DNA from: Chromera velia
Lineage: Eukaryota > Sar > Chromeraceae
Reading direction: 5' to 3'
DNA length: 16,991 nucleotides
Assembly (NCBI GenBank): GCA_018398765.1
Contig: JAHBMJ010004560.1
Coordinates: 62,341 to 79,331 of the forward strand
Below the pieces are notes generated by a model. The model was given only the letters and a program-made list of their open reading frames with translations. It had not been told where the DNA came from and did not search any database. Position 1 is the stretch's first letter. The number at the start of each line of letters is the position of its first letter. Below are positions 1-8,300 of the stretch, piece after piece. The position numbers and the translations under genes were made by a program.

Positions 1-88
1 TTTTCTAACCTGACTAGTATACATGGTTGGTCTCCTGGTATGCTTCTCTTTCACCTCTCTACTGTTTTGTTTCACCCCGCTCATGCAG

Positions 89-1327
89 CTGCCCTCCGAG
101 TCTGTGAACGTTATGGCAGACGTCTTCACCCCCCTCATTGACAAGTCTTCCCCTGATGGCGCCCTCGACGAGCTTCCCCCCCTCGAGGCCTTTACTGACT
201 TCCTGTCAGTTGATGAGGGTGGGACGACGAAGCGCTCTCTTGAGCGCTGGCTAGACAGTCGTGAAGCGACTGTCGCAGCAGCCGAGTTTTCGGCATCGCT
301 GGCAGAAAAGGAGTCCCCCCCCACACTCGCCTCTCTTCTTCTCGACCAAGCGTTTCCAGACAATGCACAGAGGCTCGAGAAAATCCAGTCGCTCGTTTCT
401 GCCCTCCCTGTCACAGAGGGTGAGAGAGTGAGGGCAGAGATGTTTGTCCTGCTGATTGAGAGACTCGAGGCGATCAAACCCATCTCCTCCGACGACGGGG
501 ACCAGCGAAGGAGAAGCGTCTCCATTAAGAAGACAGAGGGAGTTGGAACACTCCTGGGTGCCCTGGTGGGAGAGTCCGCTGCGTCTGCTGTGAGACGACG
601 CCTCAAGGAAGCGATCGGGGGGCCCCACCTTTACCTTTGTGTGCCGCTTGCATTGTCATTTGCAAAGAAAGTCGGGGTTCAAGGGTTGAGCAGCGAGGAT
701 GTAGTTTTCCTCCTCTCTCTTTTAAGGGGCCTGGGCAACTTTCCATGTCTGGCTGGCCGCGTTGGCATTCCAGTCAACCTCTTCTTCAAAAACAACCCTT
801 CCATTGTCTTCCTAGAGAAGGAGAGCCAGCGGGAGGCCCTCCAAACCTTCTTGTCGAGCAAGATCGTGAAAGGCACACCCGACTTCCGTGCTCCCCCCGC
901 CTCCGCACCCAAGGCACCCCCACCTTATGCCCCCTCTCCAGTGGTCCCCGCTGTGCCGACAAAAGAGAGCCTCGCGCAGAAGTGGCTCTCCTGGAGCATC
1001 CCTCCAGCAGACCTGCCATTCCTCCTCTACGTTGTGTCCTCCCTCGCGGAGTCGCTTGAGCGACTCGCTTCCCCGCAGCAACTGCATCCAAACGCAGGCA
1101 TGAGGGCGATCTTCGCCAAGATGCTCAGAAGGAACATCTCCTTGATGGAGGACTTCCTGACAAAGGCAAAGGAAGAGGGGCGACGTCCAGAAGTGCCTTG
1201 TGACTCGGAGATCGGAATGCTCCTCAAGTGCCTCGAGCGCGAGTGGAAGAGCAAGGCATCGACAGCTGACAATGACTTGAGCGAGTCAGCGAGCACTGCA
1301 TCCGGATCTGCAGCAGAACATCCCTAG
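89..1327 (+). CDS. Gene A, terminal exon of an unrecognised protein (5' part outside window)
   Basis: The window opens inside an intron: a branch-point-like ctaac at 5-9, a pyrimidine-rich stretch and an acceptor ending tcatgcag at 88. The frame then stays open for 412 codons to a TAG at 1325-1327. An ATG at 23 lies within the intron-like stretch, so I do not use it as a start. The encoded C-terminal part has two mainly helical blocks: exon residues ~1-265, with many Leu/Ala/Glu runs such as GVGTLLGALVGESAASAVRR and a later LLSLLRGLGNFPCLAGR, and ~300-412. A Pro/Ala linker (~270-300, APPASAPKAPPPYAPSP) joins them, and the end is Ser/Ala/Thr-rich. The helical pattern recalls HEAT-like or MIF4G-like scaffolds, but I recognise no family and assign no function. 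No signal peptide or membrane segment is seen in the visible part. The exon call is firm; the function is unknown. Confidence 0.75.
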   Translation: MPSESVNVMADVFTPLIDKSSPDGALDELPPLEAFTDFLSVDEGGTTKRSLERWLDSREATVAAAEFSASLAEKESPPTLASLLLDQAFPDNAQRLEKIQSLVSALPVTEGERVRAEMFVLLIERLEAIKPISSDDGDQRRRSVSIKKTEGVGTLLGALVGESAASAVRRRLKEAIGGPHLYLCVPLALSFAKKVGVQGLSSEDVVFLLSLLRGLGNFPCLAGRVGIPVNLFFKNNPSIVFLEKESQREALQTFLSSKIVKGTPDFRAPPASAPKAPPPYAPSPVVPAVPTKESLAQKWLSWSIPPADLPFLLYVVSSLAESLERLASPQQLHPNAGMRAIFAKMLRRNISLMEDFLTKAKEEGRRPEVPCDSEIGMLLKCLEREWKSKASTADNDLSESASTASGSAAEHP

Positions 1328-1344
1328 AGAAGATCCTCCGTTGT

Positions 1345-1500
1345 CTATCGTTGTTTCAGATGGGGGTAATACGTGTGGAAAGCATGATGCATCTCTCCAT
1401 TGTCCTTAAAATGGGAGTACCGCTTGTGTGTTTGCTTCGGCAGTCCGCTTGCACCTCTCCGTTGTTTTTTGGATGGGAGTACCGCACATGCTATACACAT
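1345..1500 (+). repeat. Three-copy degenerate repeat in the 3' flank of gene A
   Basis: The motif atggg(a/g)gta(c/a)(c/t) recurs at 1360, 1411 and 1473. The two later copies share a longer core, (c)a(t/c)ctctcc(a/g)ttgt before the motif and accgc after it. The copies are 51 and 62 bases apart. They begin about 20 bases after the stop codon, so they probably lie in the 3' UTR. A short downstream frame (1351-1533) only reads through the repeat and is not taken as a gene. Confidence 0.6.
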
Positions 1501-1699
1501 GCACCTAAGAGACAGAAAGAGGTTCTGCCCTAGGTGCTGCCACCTGTTCTGGCGTTCTCTTCCATTTCGTTCGATCCTTTGTGTAGGGCGGCATGGGATG
1601 GAGGTCAATTTTGTCTGCACACTGGAGAGGCAATCGCTTGCCCTCACCGGCACTCAGACTAATCATCTGCAATGACACTGTGGCACCAACCATACACCA

Positions 1700-2759
1700 A
1701 TATCTATGCATGATGCAATATAGTTGCCAAGGTGGTTCAACCGTGGTTGCGATTCAAACCTAGATTCGAACTTGTGAACCCCTCACAAGCCTCTTATGCT
1801 TTGTATGTCACGGTAAATGCTAGAATAATAATTTTTAAATACGTTATCTCTAAAGCTGCTGTGACATTACACCTGCAGGGCGTTATACCTTTGAAATTAT
1901 AGTTATAAACCCAGTGACTTTAATGACATGAAGAGCCATATGTTAGAGATCAACTTTTTATGACAGTCACGGTTTCATAATTGAATATAATTGACAGTGA
2001 CCACTATAATAATTAATAATGATCATTTTAGGGTTTTAACTAGGGTTTTAAACTGCTAATAAGTTAAGTAGTCAGACTTTAAAATTGGTCTATAGCAACT
2101 GTACTAGCAACTGTAAGTAACTGTTTGTATCAGATACACTAATCCTATAGGGTTACACAATCATCTTTTTTAAAATGTTTTGTTACATATTGTTTTGTTG
2201 CATATTTTAATAGAATTTTGATGAATGAATTAGTATACACGTTTATGTGTATTAATTCCTAAATTAATTCAAACTATGACCTTTAAGAATGCATTAAGTA
2301 CACACTTATATATGAGTGTGTATTAATTCAAACCATCACTTTTAAGAATGCATTATTATCCACTTTAGTGTGTATTATTTCTAGGTTTCATCTTTGTCTT
2401 CTTCTTTTTCTTCAAAACGGTTTGAAAGTACTGCTTTTGGAGTAATAGTCTTGTCAGCAACGCGGTAGGGAGAATTTTTGAGCACTAGAGGCAGGGGTAA
2501 AAGAGCAGAGGCGGGAATAGGGGGGATAGTAGGAGATACGGTATTAAAAAATTTGTCTGGAATTATTGTACACTAATTGTTACACACTTTTATGTGTAAC
2601 AAAGGGGGGGTCAGGGGTAATTGTTACACATTTAACTTTGTATAACACTACTGGATTGGTGTAATAGTATCATAGTTTTTCCTTGAACTACCATGATAGT
2701 GGTACATGCCTTCAAGTCCGCTGAATACCATCTCATAGTTACCAAACTGACGGTAACTC
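1700..2759. other. AT-rich intergenic DNA without a gene
   Basis: Stops are frequent in all frames and no exon-like GC-rich block appears. The stretch contains gggtttta motifs near 2030-2050, a degenerate tandem repeat (2255-2385), paired ttgttacaca motifs near 2577 and 2621, and a short inverted pair agttacc (2737-2743) / ggtaact (2752-2758). It falls between the end of gene A and the MITE-like element. Confidence 0.6.
2255..2385. repeat. Degenerate tandem repeat, period about 59-60
   Basis: Two adjacent copies share ttaattcaaac(t/c)at, followed by c(c/t)tttaagaatgcatta and then a gtgtgtatta-type end. The first copy starts near 2264 and the second near 2323. A weaker partial copy with ttatgtgtattaattc precedes them at about 2241. 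Confidence 0.65.
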
Positions 2760-3006
2760 GCTACTGGCTAGGCGCCGGCTAGAGGAAAAAAAAAAAAAAA
2801 AAGATCCCCCAAAACCCTTTACTTTTTTTCTTTTTTTTTTTCTGTATCAGTCAAACAACTGTTGTTCAAGTGTTGTACAAATGTTGTTTGTGTGTTGCAT
2901 AACTGTTACTAAGTGTTGTTCAGGGTTGAAAAGTAAAAAAAAAAGAAAAAAAAAAAAAAGATCTCCTCAAATCGCTTCTTGTTCTAGCCGGCGCCTAGGC
3001 TACTGG
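2760..3006. mobile_element. MITE-like DNA transposon (231 bp) with 8-bp target duplication
   Basis: Perfect 16-bp terminal inverted repeats bound the element: ctaggcgccggctaga at 2768-2783 and its reverse complement at 2983-2998. The 8-mer gctactgg flanks it on both sides (2760-2767 and 2999-3006), as expected for a target-site duplication. The interior has no coding capacity. It holds long A- and T-tracts, two related subterminal segments (A-run plus agatc(c/t)cc(c/t)caaa at ~2786-2815 and ~2950-2972), and a run of ~11-base units beginning tgttg (2860-2928). Small size, terminal inverted repeats, a target duplication and lack of a gene define a non-autonomous MITE. An 8-bp duplication is typical of hAT-type and a few other cut-and-paste superfamilies. 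The termini do not let me choose one. Confidence 0.85.
2860..2928. repeat. Internal TGTTG repeat of the MITE, ~11-base unit
   Basis: Six consecutive units begin tgttg or tgtta: at 2860, 2871, 2882, ~2893, ~2904 and ~2914. The unit length is 10-11 bases with variable tails. Repeated subterminal or internal motifs are common in non-autonomous DNA elements, where they can bind a transposase. That role is only an inference here. Confidence 0.6.
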
Positions 3007-3026
3007 CTAAAAGGGGCCAGTAGTAC
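3000..3026. repeat. Short hairpin overlapping the MITE target site
   Basis: The sequence ctactggc at 3000-3007 pairs with gccagtag at 3019-3026 across an 11-base loop. The left arm overlaps the right copy of the target duplication, so the element probably inserted into one arm of a pre-existing short palindrome. Confidence 0.55.
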
Positions 3027-3082
3027 CTCCTAAGTTCCTAGTTATAACCATACTGTCTATACTCTAGCAGATATACTGTCTC

Positions 3083-3211
3083 TTGAAAATTTGCGCCGCA
3101 TGCGCGGACTATGTTTTGAAAATTTGCGCCGCATGCGCGGACTTTGAAAGTCTGCGCCGCGCAAGTGCGGAGTATGTCTTAAAATTTGTACCGCACATAC
3201 AGACGATGTTT
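3083..3211. repeat. GC-rich tandem repeat, four copies of ~28-35 bases
   Basis: Copies start at 3083, 3116, 3144 and 3179. The first two share ttgaaaatttgcgccgcatg followed by cgcggact. The third reads ttgaaagtctgcgccgcgca and the fourth is more diverged (ttaaaatttgtaccgcac). Each core is nearly self-complementary around gcatgc. The 65-residue frame here is a product of the repeat and not a credible gene. Confidence 0.8.
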
Positions 3212-3590
3212 ATCAACTCTTCTTTGCCTACTATCATGGTGAACCTTTGCTTATATCAGCACTACAGTTATCTGTACTAAGTTATAATCATTAAAAGGGG
3301 CTGCATTGTTCAACCTTTCAATATCCTTCGATCACCCTACATGGGTCGCCAGACTGCTAGGGGCTGCATCCTGAATCGTCTTCGCGGATGACTTGTTCAG
3401 CTGTGCCGCAGCCGCGGACGGAGTTGGACGGACTTGATCAGCTGTGCCGCCTAGTGTGCCACTGATGCGGATGAACTTGAATGATCTGCTTTCAAGTGGC
3501 TCGTAGTGTCAGGGAGGTGCGCATTGGGATAGTAGACTACCTCGAATCATCTAGAATCATCATACCTGTACTCGTATCTTATGCTTAAGC
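3212..3590. other. Intergenic DNA with weak repeats, no gene
   Basis: No exon-like frame is visible. A related pair of segments, gact-tgttcagctgtgccgc near 3390 and gact-tgatcagctgtgccgc near 3432, forms a short direct repeat of about 42 bases spacing. It shares the tgtgccgc theme with the tandem repeat just upstream. Confidence 0.5.
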
Positions 3591-3609
3591 ATGGAACATC
3601 GATCCGCCG

Positions 3610-3685
3610 ATTGACCTTTTGACCAACCAGATCCAATTCGTCAACCGATTGGTTGATGAATCGATCAGCCGATCAGCGGTCAATG
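3610..3685. repeat. Nested inverted repeat / hairpin
   Basis: The arm aattcgtcaacc (3635-3646) pairs with ggttgatgaatc (3651-3662) over a 4-base loop gatt; ten of twelve positions are Watson-Crick and one is a G-T pair. Outside this, attgacc near 3610 is inverted as ggtcaat near 3679. The structure sits alone in intergenic DNA. It may be a remnant of a transposon end or simply a local palindrome. Confidence 0.55.
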
Positions 3686-4132
3686 GGTGAAAGGAGACGC
3701 AGATGGCATGCATCACGCAACCTGCCAACTTGAGAGGTAGAAAGCGGTGCAGCCAAAAACAACGGGGAAACCTAGTAATCAGCAAGTGCTGAGAAAGAAT
3801 AAAGAAGCGGCAAAAGAAAGTACGAAAAAGGAAAGACGAGGAAGGAGGCAGGTGACAGGGAAGCAAAGAAACATCCTCTGTCTCTGCCATTTCACGATAC
3901 CACGAGGGTTACCGAGAGAAGAGTCAAATCGCTCTACCTCTCAAGATCTGAATTCAGTTGAATTAATTGCATGCGCCCTTCCAGAGGACCCATGCATCTC
4001 TTCCTCCTTCCTTGCATTCCACCCACGCTCCCACACCGCAGTCATCTGTTTATCGATAGAAGCAGGCATGCATCCATCCGTCCATTAAATACAAACAACA
4101 ACAAAGACCCTTCCACATCCATCTACGCATAT

Positions 4133-4185
<53 letters not shown>

Positions 4186-4197
4186 CAGAGAGAGAGG
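4133..4197. repeat. Compound CA/GA microsatellite
   Basis: A run of ca dinucleotides (about 16) passes directly into a run of ga dinucleotides with one interruption. Frames crossing it read Thr-His or Cys-Val repeats and are artefacts. Confidence 0.9.
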
Positions 4198-4397
4198 TGG
4201 AAGGACAGAAAGGAGATGCTTTGTCTCCTGCATGAGTGACCAACCAGCCGGGGACATGCATGAATCAAAAGATCGGTCGACAGGCAGGAGAACCAACACA
4301 TTGCACAAGAAGAAGAGAAGAAAGCTACACGTCAGGGACTGCGACGCAAGCCACCCCTGCCTCCACACGCACAGTCTAGAAGTCAGGGATTGGTCTT

Positions 4398-5323
4398 CAG
4401 AGACAAAACAGAAAAGACGCAGGGGGAGACAGATACTGACGTTAGATCAGAAAGCGATTAGTGAGTCGGGCATAGAGTGGAAGAGAATATGGGCGCGCTT
4501 TCCGTGACCGTGACCTCAGAAACACAGCAAGAACACACAAACAAACGATAAATAAATAAATAAAAACACGCATGATGCGTTCCTGCCTGACAGAGGACTG
4601 TGCATTAGAGAAACTTGAAGAGGAGATAAGGGGAAGAATCAGAAGAGGAAGGCCATGTGTGGAGAACGGAACGGATCGATCTCATATGGTGTTCGTTCAC
4701 TTTTACTCTGTCTATCTCCACCTTCCCCCATTCCTCTTTCCTCTTTCCCTCACTTCTCAGCTCTTGTCACCCGCATCTCCCTCTCCCTCTCCCGCCCTGT
4801 CTCCTCTGTGGTCACTTACAGAGTCCCACTCGAACCCGTCCGAGTCACTCTCAAACAACCAACTAACGATCTAAGACAGAGGTAGAAAGAGAGGGAGACA
4901 GAGGTTACAATTCAGTCAGAAAGCAATGAGCGTGGAAAAGAAGAGAAGACAAAGCACGTTCTTCCTCGATCGTCTCAGGAACAGACCGAAACGAAGAATC
5001 ATGGAGGGAGGCAACAGATAAATGAAACAATGACTTATTCCTGCATGCATGATAGCTAGAGGACTGCGAGCCCGAGAAAGAGGAAATGAAGGGACGAATC
5101 AAAAGAGGATCGAAGCCTTTATGCATAGAGTGAAACTGATCTTACATCACAGCAACCCTTCCTCGCTCAATTGTCAACTTCCTCCATGCACTCCTCTTTC
5201 CCTCATGCACTTCTCAGTCCCTGTCACCCTCATCTCCCTCTCCCTCTCCCGTCATGTCTCCTCTGTGGTCACTTGCAGAGTCCCACTCGAACCCATCCGA
5301 GTCACTCTCAAACAACCAGCTGC
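4398..5323. repeat. Tandem duplication of a ~457-bp unit containing the 3' end of gene B
   Basis: The segment 4754-4865 matches 5211-5322 without gaps at roughly 90 percent by eye, an offset of 457 bases. Looser similarity continues leftward: agacagag-type purine stretches at ~4400-4440 against ~4870-4905, tcagaaagc(g/a)a at ~4448 against ~4918, and gaggactg at ~4593 against ~5061. This places the junction near 4866. Unit 2 (right) holds the genuine last ~36 codons and stop of gene B. Unit 1 (left) holds the copied codons and a stop at the equivalent place (complement of 4757-4759). The left units have diverged more in the presumed 3' UTR than in the coding part. Confidence 0.75.
4757..4865 (-). 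pseudogene. Duplicated C-terminal tail of gene B, gene fragment
   Basis: Read on the minus strand, this segment encodes FESDSDGFEWDSVSDHRGD and then a Gly/Glu/Asp-rich end with a TGA. It is nearly the last ~33 residues of gene B (FESDSDGFEWDSASDHRGD and so on). About six residues differ and there is no frame break. There is no start codon or matching upstream exon, so it is best read as a copied gene tail lying downstream of the functional stop. One substitution turns gcaagt into gtaagt, a consensus 5' splice donor, inside the copy. Use as an alternative terminal exon cannot be excluded. Confidence 0.6.
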
Positions 5324-8300
5324 CGCCTGGAGAGTCCCCACCCGCTTCCCCCCTCACCCTCACCTCGCCTGAGGAGGCAGCCACCTGCGAGGTCATTGTG
5401 TCCCCTTCCGTCAGAGGCGGCAGAGGGCCCCCCCCAGAACCTAGAGTCCTTCGAATAACGTCTGGACCTGGACCCCCTCCCCCCCCATAGTGCCTCACGC
5501 TGCCCTCCTCAAGCTGGGTCCGTTCAGAGATCACAAGGTCCAGCACCACAGTCAAGACCAAAGCCATCGCTCTGTCGCCCTGCCCCGTTCCCCCCTCTGC
5601 AACCTCGAGTCTCCTCTCAACTTCCTGACTGAGCTCCATCAGAGAGGAAGCAACCACAAACGACTCAACCTGAGCAGAGCTGCCCTGTGCACCTGCATCC
5701 CTTCCTCGGTTGATCTCGATGGTGTCTCTGAGTGTGCGAGGCAGGAACACCCGGTTGAGGAACCCCAACCCCTGCAGGCTTCCCATCAGCGTCATCCACT
5801 GCCTCCTACAGGCCTCCTGAGAAGGGAGCACAGGAGAGGACGCGGAGACACCAAACGGATCGTCTGTCCACCTGCACACACAAACGCAGAAAGAAAGGAG
5901 GGGAGACCGGTCAGTTGGGGTCTGAAGCGTTCGTCCATCGGAGGCAAACTTAGAGAAGGGCGACTTCATACTGGTAGAACGGTGACAGTGCTTGACCCAG
6001 GGCACCCACCAGTCAAATCACTATCACAATCACGTTAGGGCAAGAATCCTGAAATCAGCAAGAAAGAAAAAACGGTGCCCAAACCTCACTGGATGCGAGG
6101 CTGCTTATACAATTTCGACCCAAGTTTCTTCGATACTCTCCTATACAAACGTACAAAAAGACACAAATGATCAGACGGACCGGGTGGCAGGTTCCACTTG
6201 CGCCCTCCCCCTTTTGACTCTCCTCTCGTTGTGCTCGATATGGCGTTCCACGAATCCCCAGAACCAGAGACGGGACCAGAAGTTCAAGTTCTCCTCCTCA
6301 TTCAGGTCGTTGTTATCGGGGGGAGACAAGGGAGGCACATCGACGTCCGGCACGACTGAGGGGTCAAGGAGGGCTCTCTCTCTCGAGGGATCTGGATTCG
6401 GGGTGCTGCTGCTGGACGCTCGGAAGGGACCCCGCAGGTGGGGGTCTATCCGCTTCTCCATGAATCTGGACAGAATTCTCTTTGCACACTGAGGGTGGGA
6501 CACGCTGAGGAGGGGACACCAGAGGAGTCCTGGAGTTTGGTCGTCTGCGATCAGGAAACAGAGAAGGGTGCAGCGCTACGTGGATCAAAACAGAGAGAGG
6601 GAGTATTTCATCAATCAAAAAAGAATGTACACCAAGCAGAGCACTCCCTCCCACGGTGGAGTTCCGTAAAGTGAAAGAGAACCCGAGGGATGCCTGAGTG
6701 CCAAGAATATTATTTGACAAGGGACTTGCTCACAGCAAAACAGCAACTTCAGAAAAAACAAGCCCACAATTTAAAAGCAGAAAGCACGACGGAAACAAAC
6801 GTTCCATTACCAGCATCTGCCACACTACATCTACGAAGACACGCTCACACCTAGCGAGCTGGAGGGAGCATCTTTGCAAATCATATCCCTTTCTCAAGTC
6901 AGGCCTCCATCCATCCATCCATCCATCCATCCATCCAGTCACCGACAGACAGTCTGACTGAGAGAGACGAAGCAACCAACCAACCAACCAACGGGAGGAA
7001 CCACCGCCTCATTCAGAGTTGTCTCTGTGTAGAGAGACGCCGCCGCCGCCACTTCTCGTGCCTCTGCAGAGACCTCCACCGACCCATCCTCACAGAGATC
7101 GAGGCAGTACTCACCAGTCCCGAAAATCTTCCTGCAAGCACGTGGAATTAACGGGATACAAACTGATAACAATGCATACACAAATAGGTTCATAAAGTCA
7201 ACATACACACGCGTCTCTGTGCATGAAGAATTCGGATGGAACGCATCAGCGCATGTCTCTGTAAAGAAGATCTGGACAAGAAAAGCTGGAGGGCCTTTCT
7301 CTTCTCTTCTCTTCCTTCCCTTCCTCGCCCCAAATCCTTCCTAAACAATTCAGCAAATCGGACAAAGCTTCGACAGCCTCTCACAAAAGAGAAAGAAGGA
7401 TTCATTCTCTCTTCTCCCCTCCCCCCTTTCTCTCGACTCACGAGCAGAGGAATGGGGAACTCCCCGCGAGTATCGTTTCCTTTTTCAGCTTCCCCCCTCC
7501 TGCCTCCCAGAGTAAACGAAGAACGCTGTCCGGGGTGTCGAGCAGGATTGCCACACAGAGAACAGTGCACCCGCCGTACTGTAACGCTGCATCCATCCAT
7601 GCATGCATGCATGAGGCATAAAGAACCTACGCCCCGTGGGGAAACTCCGGGTTCGAGCAGGGTAGAGTGTAAGCACATGCTGGGCAGTGGCATTCCCCCC
7701 GTCACATTAGTACAGACACAGACGCCAATCAGGCAGGCTTCAGAACCCCCCAGACGAAAGCCACTCAGTTCGTGCGGGTGAAATGAGGCCAAAGATCTGA
7801 TGGAGAAGAAGAGCTTCGCTCCCTTCGGTGAGGGTAAAGAGGGAGGGTAAAACAAGAGACAAGGCAAAAAATTGAACGCGCTCATGAGGGGACTCATATC
7901 CATCCGCACCTGTTGATCTCACAAGCAACCTTGCTCCCCACCTAGCTCCTTAATTCCCCCCGGCCTCTCTCTCACCTGCAGGAAGCGGATCCAGTCGAGC
8001 TTGAAGGATGTCCGTGACAGCAGCAGCCGAGTACCGAGTGAAGGTCCGGAGAAGAAACTCCACCGTCAGAAACTGCCCGTGCAGTCTATTTGATTCTTCT
8101 TGTAGGGCTTCGAGAAAGACCTGGGCAATATGGCGGCTGCATGCAAACAAATAAGAAGAACCCGCATAGTGAAAAATAGACGCACATCTCCAAACTAACG
8201 TCTCTGTCTCCGTCTCTTTCTCCCAATGACGCCCGACGGAGCCTCCCTCTATCTGTATCCTTGCCACTTCTTTTTTCTCTCCGCGTCTCTCTCTCTCTAA

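Noticed and set aside
1735-1795. Possible tRNA, since the minus strand has a B-box-like gttcgaatc
   Set aside because: The flanking bases do not form a T-arm stem, and no acceptor stem or A-box is found at the right distance.
2030-2056. Telomere-like tttaggg motifs
   Set aside because: Only one exact heptamer and a degenerate neighbour occur; there is no array, so no interstitial telomere is claimed.
2490-2620. Possible G-quadruplex in G-rich patches
   Set aside because: The G-runs are too few and too far apart for a standard four-run motif.
3747-4507. Overlapping plus-strand frames of 113 and 178 codons
   Set aside because: They cross the CA/GA microsatellite, are rich in Arg/Thr/His from repeats and have no splice or homology support.
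5490-6038. Plus-strand frame of 182 codons
   Set aside because: It is antisense to the last exon and last intron of gene B.
7190-7909. Open frame of 239 codons on the minus strand
   Set aside because: It reads through microsatellites and polypurine stretches and overlaps introns. The ankyrin-like exon uses a different frame here.
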